Notes: a model not told the origin generated them from the sequence alone. Positions 44,975-54,800 are shown, counted from the stretch's first letter. The stretch: DNA of 64,000 bases from Nitrosomonadales bacterium (GCA_016235045.1 JACRME010000009.1:1-64000); one strand, 5' to 3'. Translations and numbers: made by a program.

Positions 44975-45125
44975 GTTTATTTTGGAGTGGTTAAGAAATT
45001 TGGTTTGAATTAAACTCCCGCGCGCCGGCTCGGGCGCCGGCCAAAATACCCAGAAGAAGCTAGATTCCAGAGCTCGATTAAGCGGATAGTAATTCCAGGC
45101 AATTATTCAGAACCGGGAGATCAAC

Positions 45126-45575
45126 ATGAATCGCAGAGACCTACTACTGAGCGCTGTCGTAATGGCAGCCACGGCGACCACAGGCAAGTCGTTCGCCGCG
45201 GAGCACGAGCATGATCATATGAGCATGGCGCACGCTCACCAGTCCACGCTTAACGAAAAATTGATTGCCGCCGCATCCGATTGCGTCCTCAAAGCCAACA
45301 TTTGCCTGCAGCATTGTCTGGTTTTGTTGGGGCAGGGCGACACGGAAATGGCTGCATGTTCCAGGTCTTCCTGCCAGGTCGCGGCGGTATGCTCCGCGTT
45401 GCAGCAACTCGCCTCGGCCGATTCCAGGCACCTGCCCAAGCTTGCCCGGGCGGCGATGGATATTTGCAGGGAATGCGAAGAAGAATGCAAAAAGACCGAA
45501 AAGCATCCCGAATGCAAGGCATGCAAGGAAGCCTGTGCGGTTTGCTATGCGGAATGCAAGAAGATCGCAGCCTGA
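45126..45575 (+). CDS. Csp1-like four-helix-bundle copper storage protein (Tat-exported)
   Basis: 149 residues. The N-terminus MNRRDLLLSAVVMAATA is a Tat-type signal (twin Arg), then a His/Met-rich EHEHDHMSMAHAH segment. The mature part has some 14 cysteines in CxxxC-type heptad positions (CVLKANICLQHC, CSRSSC, CRECEEEC, CKACKEACAVCYAEC), as in Csp1, whose four-helix bundle is lined with Cys and stores many Cu(I). Csp1 of Methylosinus is also Tat-exported. GGGAG precedes the ATG. The gene is 151 bp after exbD on the same strand; whether it shares that transcript is not clear. Confidence 0.88.
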   Translation: MNRRDLLLSAVVMAATATTGKSFAAEHEHDHMSMAHAHQSTLNEKLIAAASDCVLKANICLQHCLVLLGQGDTEMAACSRSSCQVAAVCSALQQLASADSRHLPKLARAAMDICRECEEECKKTEKHPECKACKEACAVCYAECKKIAA

Positions 45576-45631
45576 TAGGATTCTGATTCAAAATAACAAT
45601 ACTTGTCTGGCGCAGCATTATTTAAAAATGC

Positions 45632-45659
45632 TTGGCTGAGTATTGAGTTCGTATATAAT
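45632..45659 (+). promoter_or_regulatory. Candidate promoter of pntAB
   Basis: TTGGCT and TATAAT are separated by 16 bp, a good sigma-70-type match, 79 bp before the pntA start. Initiation near 45666 would give a leader of about 70 nt containing the hairpin at 45679-45696. Confidence 0.55.
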
Positions 45660-45678
45660 CTTTTCGCTAAAAATTTCT

Positions 45679-45700
45679 CGCCCGGTTATCCGGGCGTTTT
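45679..45700 (+). terminator. Terminator-like hairpin in the pntA leader
   Basis: CGCCCGG-TTAT-CCGGGCG is a perfect 7-bp stem followed by TTTT. It lies downstream of the candidate promoter and 37 nt before pntA. It is either the end of the csp1-like transcript or a leader attenuator. Confidence 0.6.
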
Positions 45701-45737
45701 GCAGTCAAACGCCAACAATTAATAACAGGAAGACTAT

Positions 45738-47327
45738 ATGGCTCTAATGATAGGAATTCCCCGTGAAACAGCAACAGGGGAGAAGCGCGTAGCCACCGTG
45801 CCCGAAGTTGTCGAGAAGCTCATCAAGCTGGGGTTCAAGGTGGCCGTTGAATCCGGCGCCGGGGATGCGGCGAATTGCAGTGACGATGCCTACCGCGCTG
45901 CGGGGGCGGAAATTATTGTTGGCGCTGCCAAACTGTGGGCAGCATCCGACATCGTGTTCAAGGTAAGCGTCCCGACGAAGGAAGAAGTCGGCATGCTGCG
46001 CGAAGGCGGTCACTTGATTGGTTTTATCTGGCCTGCACAAAATCCAGAACTGATGCAGCAACTGGCAGCGAAGAAGGCCACCGTGCTGGCCATCGACTGT
46101 CTGCCGCGCATGCTGAGCCGCGCCCAGAAGATGGACGCGCTGACCTCGCAGGCCGGCGTCGCCGGATACCGCGCCGTCATCGAGGCCGCCAACGCCTTTG
46201 GTCGCTTCTTCAACGGCCAGATCACGGCTGCGGGCAAGGTTCCGCCGGCCAAGGTTTTCATCGCCGGTGCCGGCGTGGCCGGTTTGGCTGCCATCGGTAC
46301 GGCCGCCGGTCTGGGCGCCATCGTGCGCGCCAACGACACCCGTGCCGAAGTGGCCGACCAGGTCAAGTCCCTGGGCGGCGAATTCGTCAAGGTCGAGTAT
46401 GAGGAAGAAGGTGGCGGCGGCGGCGGCTACGCCAAGGTGATGAGCGAGGGCTTCCAACAGGCCCAGCGCGAGATGTACGCCAAGCAGGCCAAGGAAGTGG
46501 ACATCATCATCACGACCGCGTTGATCCCGGGCAAGCCCGCACCCAGGCTGATTACTGCCGAGATGGTGAAGAGCATGAAGCCGGGCAGCGTCATCGTCGA
46601 CATGGCGGCCGAACGCGGTGGCAATTGCGAACTGACCGAGCCCGGTCAGGCGGTGGTGAAGCATGGCGTGACCATCGTCGGTTACACCGATCTGAACAGT
46701 CGTCTGGCCAAGCAGTCTTCCACCCTGTATGGCACCAATCTGTTCCGTCTGACCGAAGAGCTGTGCAAGACCAAGGACGGCATCATCAACGTCAATATGG
46801 AAGACGACGCCATTCGCGGCCTGACGGTCATCAAGGATGGCGCGATCACCTGGCCTGCGCCTGCGCCGAAACTGCCGGTAGCGGCGACCAAACCGGCGGC
46901 GGCGAAACCTGCACCGGCGCCCGCGCACGGTCATGGCGGCGGCGGTGCTCCGGCTTCGGCTGGCAAGACTGCGGCGATCTTCGGCGTCGCTGCGCTGATG
47001 TTCCTGTTCGTCGGCGCTTATGCTCCTGCCGCGTTCCTCGGCCACTTCACGGTGTTCGTGCTCGCCTGCTTCGTCGGCTACATGGTGGTGTGGAACGTCA
47101 CTCCCGCCCTGCATACGCCGCTGATGAGCGTCACCAATGCGATCTCCAGCATCATCGCCATCGGTGCGCTGGTGCAGATTGCGCCGCCGCTCAACCTGCT
47201 GGAAGGTTTTGATCGTCCGGACGGCTGGATACGCTGGCTGGCGGTGGTAGGCATCGCGCTCACCACGGTCAATATGTTCGGCGGCTTCGCCGTCACCCGA
47301 CGCATGCTGTCGATGTTCCGCAAATAA
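45738..47327 (+). CDS. pntA: NAD(P) transhydrogenase alpha subunit
   Basis: 529 residues, the fused form: NAD(H)-binding domain I (IGIPRETATGEKRVATVPEVV, VFIAGAGVAGLAAIGTAAGLGA, RANDTRAEVADQVKSLGGEF) and then a Pro/Ala/Gly-rich linker (about 375-415) and four C-terminal transmembrane helices (VAALMFLFVGAYAPAAF onward). With PntB it uses the proton gradient to transfer hydride from NADH to NADP+. AGGAAG stands 7 nt before the ATG. The linker with AHGHGGGG is longer than in E. coli. Confidence 0.96.
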   Translation: MALMIGIPRETATGEKRVATVPEVVEKLIKLGFKVAVESGAGDAANCSDDAYRAAGAEIIVGAAKLWAASDIVFKVSVPTKEEVGMLREGGHLIGFIWPAQNPELMQQLAAKKATVLAIDCLPRMLSRAQKMDALTSQAGVAGYRAVIEAANAFGRFFNGQITAAGKVPPAKVFIAGAGVAGLAAIGTAAGLGAIVRANDTRAEVADQVKSLGGEFVKVEYEEEGGGGGGYAKVMSEGFQQAQREMYAKQAKEVDIIITTALIPGKPAPRLITAEMVKSMKPGSVIVDMAAERGGNCELTEPGQAVVKHGVTIVGYTDLNSRLAKQSSTLYGTNLFRLTEELCKTKDGIINVNMEDDAIRGLTVIKDGAITWPAPAPKLPVAATKPAAAKPAPAPAHGHGGGGAPASAGKTAAIFGVAALMFLFVGAYAPAAFLGHFTVFVLACFVGYMVVWNVTPALHTPLMSVTNAISSIIAIGALVQIAPPLNLLEGFDRPDGWIRWLAVVGIALTTVNMFGGFAVTRRMLSMFRK

Positions 47328-47339
47328 GGATAAATCATC

Positions 47340-48758
47340 ATGATGTCTGCAAGTTTAGCTACAGTCTCTTATATCGGCGCGACCATACTCTTCATCCTGA
47401 GTCTCGGCGGCCTGTCCCATCCCGAGTCCTCGCGCCGCGGCAACCTCTACGGCATGATAGGCATGACCATCGCCGTGCTGGCGACGGTGTTCGGCCCGCG
47501 CGTCACCATGGCCGGACTGCCGTGGATTATCGGCGCAATGGCGGTGGGCGGTGCGGTCGGACTTTACGCCGCGCGCAAGGTGCAAATGACGCAAATGCCG
47601 GAACTGGTCGCGCTGATGCATAGTCTGGTCGGCCTGGCCGCCGCGCTGGTCGGCTTCGCCAACTACATCGATCCGGTTGCCGCGCATGGTTTGAGCGGCG
47701 CAGAAAAAGCCATCCACGAAATCGAAATTTACATCGGCATCCTGATCGGCGCGGTGACTTTCTCCGGTTCCATCATTGCCTTCGGCAAGCTCTCCGGCAA
47801 GATCGGCGGCAAACCGCTGCTGTTGCCTGCCCGTCACTGGCTGAACCTGCTGGGACTGCTGGTTGTCATCGTGTTCGGCTACCAGTTCCTGCATGCCGAA
47901 TCGATCGGCACAGGCATGATCGGCCTGACCGTGATGACCGTGATCGCGCTGCTGTTCGGCATCCACATGGTGATGGCCATCGGCGGCGCCGATATGCCGG
48001 TGGTGGTGTCCATGCTGAACAGCTACTCCGGCTGGGCGGCGGCGGCCACCGGTTTCATGCTGAACAACGACCTGCTGATCGTCACCGGCGCGCTGGTGGG
48101 ATCGAGCGGCGCCATCCTGTCTTATATTATGTGCCGCGCGATGAACCGCAACTTCATCAGCGTGATCGCGGGCGGCTTCGGCACCGGCGGCGGCACACCG
48201 GCCAAGGCCGGCGATGCGCAACCGGCCGGCGAAGTATCGCCGATCAGCGCAGTGGAGACGGCAGAACTGCTGCGCGAAGCCAAGAACGTGATCATCGTGC
48301 CGGGCTACGGCATGGCGGTGGCACAGGCACAGCACACGGTGTACGAGATCACCCAGCTGCTGCGCGAGAAGGGCGTCAACGTGCGCTTCGGCATCCACCC
48401 GGTCGCCGGCCGCATGCCCGGCCACATGAACGTACTGCTGGCCGAAGCCAAAGTGCCTTACGACATCGTGATGGAGATGGACGAACTGAACGCTGACTTC
48501 CCGGATACCGATGTGTCCATGGTCATCGGCGCCAACGACATCGTGAACCCGGCTGCGCAGGAAGACCCGGGCAGTCCCATCGCCGGCATGCCGGTGCTGG
48601 AAGTGTGGAAGGCCAGGACCTCCATCGTGATGAAGCGCAGCATGGCTTCCGGCTATGCGGGCGTGGACAATCCGCTGTTCTACAAAGAGAACAACCGCAT
48701 GTTGTTCGGCGATGCCAAGAAGATGCTGGAAGAAGTGTTCGTGGCGTTGAAAGCGTAA
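47340..48758 (+). CDS. pntB: NAD(P) transhydrogenase beta subunit
   Basis: 472 residues: about eight to nine transmembrane helices in the N-terminal 275 residues, then the NADP(H)-binding domain III ([64 protein letters not shown]). It lies 12 bp after pntA with AAGGATAA upstream. There are two adjacent ATG codons at the start; either is possible. A long perfect hairpin follows its stop. Confidence 0.96.
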   Translation: MMSASLATVSYIGATILFILSLGGLSHPESSRRGNLYGMIGMTIAVLATVFGPRVTMAGLPWIIGAMAVGGAVGLYAARKVQMTQMPELVALMHSLVGLAAALVGFANYIDPVAAHGLSGAEKAIHEIEIYIGILIGAVTFSGSIIAFGKLSGKIGGKPLLLPARHWLNLLGLLVVIVFGYQFLHAESIGTGMIGLTVMTVIALLFGIHMVMAIGGADMPVVVSMLNSYSGWAAAATGFMLNNDLLIVTGALVGSSGAILSYIMCRAMNRNFISVIAGGFGTGGGTPAKAGDAQPAGEVSPISAVETAELLREAKNVIIVPGYGMAVAQAQHTVYEITQLLREKGVNVRFGIHPVAGRMPGHMNVLLAEAKVPYDIVMEMDELNADFPDTDVSMVIGANDIVNPAAQEDPGSPIAGMPVLEVWKARTSIVMKRSMASGYAGVDNPLFYKENNRMLFGDAKKMLEEVFVALKA

Positions 48759-48775
48759 GGAAATCGAGTATCGGT

Positions 48776-48812
48776 GCAGGCATGGCATGCGCAATGCGCA
48801 TGCCATGCCTGC
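48776..48812 (+). terminator. 17-bp perfect hairpin after pntB
   Basis: GCAGGCATGGCATGCGC and GCGCATGCCATGCCTGC pair fully around a 3-nt loop (AAT), 18 bp after the stop codon of pntB. There is no T-run, so it may protect the 3' end or be a mobile palindrome more than a classical terminator. Confidence 0.55.
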
Positions 48813-48968
48813 GTCAAAACACACCAATGCAGCGCGGTCTATATTGAACAATGCCGTAGTCACACCGCAATGTAACGCGTCGCATTCCAGTCAAATTCTC
48901 AACTCCAAAGTTGGCGTCCGCGCAGGCGTGCATGATACAGTAGCCAATACCTTGCTACGGGGAGGGGC

Positions 48969-51905
48969 ATGCCTCCGAACAGTTTGAAGAAGGACTTTTG
49001 GCGCGCAAGCCTGCTGGTACTGGCCTATTTTGTTTCGGCGCAACTCGGACTTGAGTTCGCGCTGGTCGGACACGCGGTTACGCTGTTCTGGCCGTCTTCC
49101 GGCATTGCACTCGCCGCGATCCTGTTATTCGGGTACCGCTTCCTTCCGGCCGTTTTCATCGGTGCATTTTTTTCCAACCTGACTTCCGGTTTGCCGCTGT
49201 TCGCTGTCGTGGGAATGGCGTTCGGCGCTACGTTGGAAGCCTGGTTGGGCGCCTATCTGCTCAAGCGCGTTACCCGCTTTAACCGCCGGCTTGCCGAAGT
49301 CCGCGATGTCTACCGGCTTGTGCTGTATGGCGGCGCGATCGGTTCGATATCCAGCGCAGTGATCGGTTCGACTTGCCTGCTGGCAGCGGGGGCGGTTCCG
49401 CTGGATCGCTATCCGCAGACCATGTTGTTCTGGTGGATGGGCGATGCGCTCGGCATCATCCTCTTTACGCCGGCGATCCTGGCTTACGCGCAGCACAAGC
49501 CGCTTTCCTGGACAGGGGCGCGGATCGGCGAGGCGGCATTGCTGCTGCTGGTATTGACGCTGCTGACCCCGCTGGTATTCGGATATTTTGACACTATCGC
49601 CAACCTGGCACATTTCGGGATGTTTGTGCTTTTCCCCGTTGTCGTGTGGGCAGCGCTCAGTTTCAACCAGCGGTTTGTCAGCGGCCTCCTGATCCTGATG
49701 TTCCTCATTGCCATGGCGGCGACGCTGCTCGGAATGGGGCCGTTCGTCTCCGGCGATCTGAGCGGTGTGATCGACCTGTGGCTGTATTCCGTTTTCATGA
49801 CGATACTCGGCGTCAGTGTCTCGGCGCTGAACTATCAGCGCAACCATGCCATGAATGCACTGCAAGCCAGCAAAGACGCGCTCAGTCGCGCCCAGCTTGT
49901 CGGCGGGGTCGGTAGCTGGCAAATCGACCTGCTCAAGAACCATCTGGAATGGTCGGACGAGACGTACCGGATATTCGGCATGAAACGTACCATGCGGCTT
50001 AACTACGAACTCTTCCTGGAGAGGGTTCATCCCGATGACCACGAGTTGCTGGACCGGGCATGGAAAAATGCGCTGCGCGGTCATCCTTACGATATCGAGC
50101 ATCGCATCCTGGTTGACGGCAAAACAAAATGGGTGCGCGAGCAGGCGACTATCGATTTAGACCCGAAAAGCGGGGAAGCCGTTTTTGCCATCGGGACGGT
50201 GCACGATATTACGGTACTCAAGGAAGAAGAGTCGGCGCTGCGCCTGGCGGCGAGGGTATTCGAAAGCAGCGGCGAGGCGATTCTGATCACCGATGCGAAC
50301 GCGCTGGTGGTGGCCGTCAACCATGCCTTCGTCGAGATGAGCGGTTTCCGTTCGGAGGAAGTCATGGGCCGGAATCCGCGCCTCCTTGCATCCGGGCGGC
50401 ACGATGCCGAATTCTATCGCGCCATGTGGGACGACATCGGCAATCACGGGTACTGGCAGGGCGAAATATGGGACAAGCACAAGAGCGGACGCGTGTATCC
50501 GAAGTGGATGTCGATTACGGCCGTGCGCGACACCCGGGGCGACGTGGTGAACTATGTCTCCATTGCACGCGACACCACCGAACAGACCGAGGCGGAAAAG
50601 AACATCCATTTCCTCGCCTACTACGATGTGCTGACGGGCTTGCCGAACCGAACGCTGCTGCGCGACCGCCTCGGGCAGATGATTGCCGTGTCGCACCGCG
50701 ACAAACAGCAGTTTGCCCTGTTGTTCATGGATCTGGACCGTTTCAAATACATCAACGATTCGATGGGCCACTCGGTTGGCGACAGGTTATTGCAGGCCGT
50801 GGCTTTGCGCATCCAGGCGCAAGTGCGCGATGAAGATACGGTGGCGCGTCTCGGTGGCGACGAATTCATCGTATTGCTGCGCGAGACCGCGGGAAGCGGC
50901 GCCGCCGCAGTGGCGAAAAAATTGCTGGAAGCGCTCGCGACACCCTACGATCTGGACGGCCATATGCTTTCGACCCAGGCCAGCATCGGCATCAGCATCT
51001 TTCCGGATTCTGCGCACGATGCGGACACGCTCATCAAGAGCGCCGATATGGCGATGTATTGTGCCAAGGAAGAAGGGCGCAACAACTACCAGTTCTTCAG
51101 GCAGGACATGAACTTCCGCGTGGAGCTACTGTTTTCCATGGAGAAGGATTTGCGCCTGGCGCTGGAACGCGGCGAGTTTGTGCTGCACTACCAGCCGCAG
51201 GCCGATTTGTCGACGGGAAAACTATGCGGTGTCGAAGCGTTGATACGCTGGCATCACCCGGAGAAGGGGCCGGTATCGCCGGCTGAATTCATCCCGGTGG
51301 CGGAAGAGACCGGGCAGATCGTCACCATCGGCGAATGGGTGCTGCGCACCGCCTGCGCGCAAATGATGGAGTGGCGCAAACAGGGGCAGACCGACCTGAC
51401 GATGGCCGTAAACCTGTCGATGCGGCAATTGCGGCAACCGATGCTGGTCGAACTGGTCAAATCCGCGCTGGCAGAATCCGGCCTGGAGCCGCGCCATCTG
51501 GAGCTTGAAATCACCGAAGGCATCATGATGGGGGATAACAAGATCGCGATGAACTTCCTCAGCGAGATGCACGAACTGGGGGTGCAACTGTCCATCGACG
51601 ATTTCGGCACTGGTTTCTCCAGCCTGAACTACCTGAAGAAGCTGCCGGTGCACAAGCTCAAGATCGACCAGTCCTTCATTCGGGATATCGAAACGGACGA
51701 GAGCGATGCCGCCATCATCCGTTCCATCATCAGCCTGGGACACCGTCTCAATTTGCGCGTGATTGCAGAAGGCGTGGAGACCCAGGAACAACTCGACTTC
51801 CTGCGCATCCGCGGTTGCGACGAAATGCAGGGCTACTTCTACGCGCGGCCGATGCCTGCCGCGGAGTGTACCGGTTTCATTTTTGCGCCGCGGAACCTGA
51901 TGTAG
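48969..51905 (+). CDS. MASE1-PAS-PAS-GGDEF-EAL c-di-GMP signalling protein
   Basis: 978 residues: MASE1 membrane sensor (about 1-290, eight helices, WPSSGIALAAILLFG), two PAS domains (about 310-420 and 425-545), diguanylate cyclase domain with an intact GGDEF at residues 629-633 and the inhibitory I-site RDED five residues before it, and a phosphodiesterase domain with intact EAL (756-758), DDFGTGFSSLNYLKKLP and LKIDQSFIRDI. Both enzyme activities may therefore be present. GGGGAGGGG precedes the ATG. Its end overlaps comEC, in the opposite orientation, by 29 bp. Confidence 0.94.
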   Translation: MPPNSLKKDFWRASLLVLAYFVSAQLGLEFALVGHAVTLFWPSSGIALAAILLFGYRFLPAVFIGAFFSNLTSGLPLFAVVGMAFGATLEAWLGAYLLKRVTRFNRRLAEVRDVYRLVLYGGAIGSISSAVIGSTCLLAAGAVPLDRYPQTMLFWWMGDALGIILFTPAILAYAQHKPLSWTGARIGEAALLLLVLTLLTPLVFGYFDTIANLAHFGMFVLFPVVVWAALSFNQRFVSGLLILMFLIAMAATLLGMGPFVSGDLSGVIDLWLYSVFMTILGVSVSALNYQRNHAMNALQASKDALSRAQLVGGVGSWQIDLLKNHLEWSDETYRIFGMKRTMRLNYELFLERVHPDDHELLDRAWKNALRGHPYDIEHRILVDGKTKWVREQATIDLDPKSGEAVFAIGTVHDITVLKEEESALRLAARVFESSGEAILITDANALVVAVNHAFVEMSGFRSEEVMGRNPRLLASGRHDAEFYRAMWDDIGNHGYWQGEIWDKHKSGRVYPKWMSITAVRDTRGDVVNYVSIARDTTEQTEAEKNIHFLAYYDVLTGLPNRTLLRDRLGQMIAVSHRDKQQFALLFMDLDRFKYINDSMGHSVGDRLLQAVALRIQAQVRDEDTVARLGGDEFIVLLRETAGSGAAAVAKKLLEALATPYDLDGHMLSTQASIGISIFPDSAHDADTLIKSADMAMYCAKEEGRNNYQFFRQDMNFRVELLFSMEKDLRLALERGEFVLHYQPQADLSTGKLCGVEALIRWHHPEKGPVSPAEFIPVAEETGQIVTIGEWVLRTACAQMMEWRKQGQTDLTMAVNLSMRQLRQPMLVELVKSALAESGLEPRHLELEITEGIMMGDNKIAMNFLSEMHELGVQLSIDDFGTGFSSLNYLKKLPVHKLKIDQSFIRDIETDESDAAIIRSIISLGHRLNLRVIAEGVETQEQLDFLRIRGCDEMQGYFYARPMPAAECTGFIFAPRNLM

Positions 51906-54261
51906 CGCCGTGCTGCCAGTAACGGGCGTGGGTGTTGCGGTAACTTTCCAGCCTGAATTCCCGCGCATCCATTGCGATGCCGACCGCGCCATCCCGGTCT
52001 GAACGCAGGATTTCGCTCCCCGTTGTGCGGTAGCGTTCCACGATTTCATTTTTTGGGTGGCCGAAACGGTTGAGATAACCCGTTGTGAACAGGGCAAAGC
52101 GCGGATGCACCGCATCCACGAAATCCTGTGCGGACGAACTCAGGCTGCCGTGATGCGGCACCACCAATAATGTGGCGGGCAGTTGGTCCGGATGGTTCTT
52201 CAGCAACCGGGATTCGGCGAGTTTCTCGATATCGCCGGTCAGCAATACGCTGTTCTTTCCGGCGCTCACACGCAACACGCAACTGCTTTCGTTGTCATGC
52301 TCTGCGGCGTTGGCGGCGAAGTCTGTTGCAGGGTGCAGCATTTCGAAACGCACACCGTCCCAGTCCCAGGACTGGCCGTCGGCACACGCTTCGTTGTGGG
52401 CGGCGAGTTGCAGTTTCGGATTCGTGGCGGCCAGCGGGGAAAGCACATTCAATACCGGCAGTCCCTGCAGCACGGACTCCGTTCCGCCGATGTGGTCGCT
52501 GTCGCCGTGCGACAGCACGAGGGTGTCCAGTTGACCGATCCCCATGCCGCGCAGGGCAGGGAGCAGGATGCGGTTGCCGCTGTCGGCCTCTCCCGAAAAA
52601 TCCGGCCCGGTGTCGTAGAGCAGGGCGTGGTCGCGTGTCTGCACCGCCACCGCCAACCCCTGGCCGACATCGAACACCAGCAATCGCGCGCTGCCTTCCG
52701 CCGGCCGCTCGGGGGCGACGAGAAACATCGGCAGTAACAGGATGGCGCCCGTCCAGCGCAGCGGAAAGCCGCGCGGTGCCAGCAGGCACAGCGCACCGCC
52801 GACACCGACTGCGATTGTCCAGGCGGGTGGCGCATGCTGCGCCCACACGATATAGGGCAGTCTGTCCAGCAACTGGAGCAGGAACATGCACAGCAGCATC
52901 GCCTCATGGGCGACATAGAGCATCCATTCGAACGGCGGCAGGGTGCCGAGCAGGGTCAGCGGCACCACGACGAAACTGACCAGCGGGATGGCGAATGCGT
53001 TGGCAATGGGCGCGACCAGCGACAGTTGCTGGAACAGCGCCAGCAACGGCGGGATCAGGCCGATCATCATCGCCCATTGCACCTTGCCGTATTCCCTTAA
53101 CCAGTGCGGCCGGTGCAGGCGGTTGGCGGTGACATAGAAAATCAGCGCGACCGCGCCGAACGACAGCCAGAATCCCGGCGACAGCACCGCCCACGGGTCG
53201 GCGAGCTGCACCACCATGAGCGCGGCGGCCAGCAATTGGGAAGGAGAGACGTTGCGCGAAAGCAGCATCATCGCGGTCATGGTCGCAACCATGTAAAGCG
53301 TGCGCTGCGCGGGGACCTCATAGCCCGATACCAGCGTGTAGAAAAGCGCGGCGAACAGTCCCGCCACTGCGGCCGCCTTGCGGGCGGGAAACAGGAGCGT
53401 GAGGCGCGTGCTGCGGCGCCATAACCAATAGACCATGGCGAAGAACAGACCGGCGAGCATGGTGATGTGCAGGCCCGAAATGCTCATCAGATGGTTGACG
53501 CCGGTGCGCGTGAACAACAGCCATTCCGATTGCGTGATGCTGGATTGGTCGCCGATTGCCAGTGCGGTCAGGATGCCGGCATAGGGCGCCTCGCCCAGCG
53601 TTTTCTGGAAATGCATGCGCACGGTTTCGCGCAGATGCTGCACCAGATAGGCGGGGCTGCCGGTCTTTTCTGACAGCAGCCGGTTGGTGCCCTTGGCATT
53701 CACATAGCCGATGGCGCGGATGTTGCGCTCCAAAGCCCATGCCTCGAAATCGAAGTTGTAAGGGTTGCTGGTGCCGTGCGGTTGTTTCAGGCGCAGGGTG
53801 AGTTGCCAGCGTTGGCCCGCTTTCAATGCCAGCGGGTTGTTGCCGTTTCCGTCATAGGTGGCAAGCTGGATATGGCGGGGGACATGCGCGCCTTGCGTCT
53901 CCACGCTTTCTATATCGAAAGCAAAGCGCAGGCCGCGTTCGTGCAAACGCGGCATCTCCGCCACGATACCGGTGACGACGATATTTTTTCCCTGCCATTC
54001 GTCTGGTAGGCTATCGGACAGGCGATGCTGGGCCATCCACGCCGAGAAGGAATAGCCGAGCACAGCGGCACAGAGCAACAATGCCATCCGGCGCGCGACC
54101 AGCAGAGTGCGGTTGTCTGCGCGGGGCAGCAGGAGCGCCAGCGCGACAAGAGGCCAGTAAACGGGGAGTGACGGCAAAACGGCCTGCTGTTGCAGATACC
54201 ACACGCCAAGGGTGAAAAAGAGGGCGAAAGAAACCATGTGCGAAGCGTAACCCAAAAACAT
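51877..54261 (-). CDS. comEC: DNA internalisation protein ComEC/Rec2
   Basis: 794 residues. The N-terminal region has hydrophobic helices and the DUF4131 domain (about 1-180), the Competence domain with many helices follows (LAIGDQSSITQSEWLLFTRTGVNHLMSISGLHITMLAG), and a C-terminal metallo-beta-lactamase domain has SHGDSDHIGG and PHHGSLSSS. ComEC is the inner-membrane channel for single-stranded DNA in natural transformation. The ATG at 54261 is chosen; the longer frame would run through the start of the divergent DUF2062 gene. Only 11 bp separate the two starts. Other com genes are not in the window. Confidence 0.93.
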   Translation of the reverse strand: MFLGYASHMVSFALFFTLGVWYLQQQAVLPSLPVYWPLVALALLLPRADNRTLLVARRMALLLCAAVLGYSFSAWMAQHRLSDSLPDEWQGKNIVVTGIVAEMPRLHERGLRFAFDIESVETQGAHVPRHIQLATYDGNGNNPLALKAGQRWQLTLRLKQPHGTSNPYNFDFEAWALERNIRAIGYVNAKGTNRLLSEKTGSPAYLVQHLRETVRMHFQKTLGEAPYAGILTALAIGDQSSITQSEWLLFTRTGVNHLMSISGLHITMLAGLFFAMVYWLWRRSTRLTLLFPARKAAAVAGLFAALFYTLVSGYEVPAQRTLYMVATMTAMMLLSRNVSPSQLLAAALMVVQLADPWAVLSPGFWLSFGAVALIFYVTANRLHRPHWLREYGKVQWAMMIGLIPPLLALFQQLSLVAPIANAFAIPLVSFVVVPLTLLGTLPPFEWMLYVAHEAMLLCMFLLQLLDRLPYIVWAQHAPPAWTIAVGVGGALCLLAPRGFPLRWTGAILLLPMFLVAPERPAEGSARLLVFDVGQGLAVAVQTRDHALLYDTGPDFSGEADSGNRILLPALRGMGIGQLDTLVLSHGDSDHIGGTESVLQGLPVLNVLSPLAATNPKLQLAAHNEACADGQSWDWDGVRFEMLHPATDFAANAAEHDNESSCVLRVSAGKNSVLLTGDIEKLAESRLLKNHPDQLPATLLVVPHHGSLSSSAQDFVDAVHPRFALFTTGYLNRFGHPKNEIVERYRTTGSEILRSDRDGAVGIAMDAREFRLESYRNTHARYWQHGATSGSAAQK

Positions 54262-54272
54262 AGAATCCAGCC

Positions 54273-54800
54273 ATGCGCAGATTTTTCCGAGACAGATTGC
54301 CCGACCACGACAGCATCCTGCGACAACGCTGGCTGCGCCCGGTTCGGCATTGGCTGCATCATCCCAACCTGTGGCATCTGCATCGGCGTTCGGTGGCGGG
54401 TGGGGTGGCAATCGGATTGTTTTGCGGTTTGATCCCGGGGCCGTTTCAAATGATCTCGGCCGCCTTGCTGGCCATCCTGTTTCGCGTCAACCTGCCGGTG
54501 GCAGCTTTCACCACGTTCTATACCAATCCGTTCACTATCGTGCCTTTGTATCTGCTGGCCTTCGAGATCGGCAACCGGGTGACGGGTTCTGCCAACAGCG
54601 CGGCAATCCCGGCTTTTCCCGAAATACACTGGCATGAGTGGTTTCATGAAGTGTGGATGTGGCTGTTCGCCCTGGGCAAACCCCTGCTGATCGGCTTACC
54701 CCTGTTGGCAACAGGGCTGGCACTGTCCGGTTATCTCGCTATCCGATTGATCTGGCGCCTGTTTGTCATCTGGAAATGGCATAGGCGCCATGCACAATAA
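54273..54800 (+). CDS. DUF2062-family membrane protein
   Basis: 175 residues with two to three hydrophobic segments. RSVAGGVAIGLFCGLIPGPFQMISAALLAILFRVNLPVAAF and YTNPFTIVPLYLLAFEIGN are the DUF2062 signature. The function is not known. It is divergent from comEC with an 11-bp gap, so both promoters must lie in the other's coding region. Its start (ATGCGCAGATTT) has no strong ribosome site. Confidence 0.87.
   Translation: MRRFFRDRLPDHDSILRQRWLRPVRHWLHHPNLWHLHRRSVAGGVAIGLFCGLIPGPFQMISAALLAILFRVNLPVAAFTTFYTNPFTIVPLYLLAFEIGNRVTGSANSAAIPAFPEIHWHEWFHEVWMWLFALGKPLLIGLPLLATGLALSGYLAIRLIWRLFVIWKWHRRHAQ

Noticed and set aside
44975-45125. Hidden gene or riboswitch between exbD and the Csp1-like gene
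   Set aside because: The 151 bp hold only a GC-rich weak stem (two GCGCCGGC copies) and the ribosome site of the next gene.
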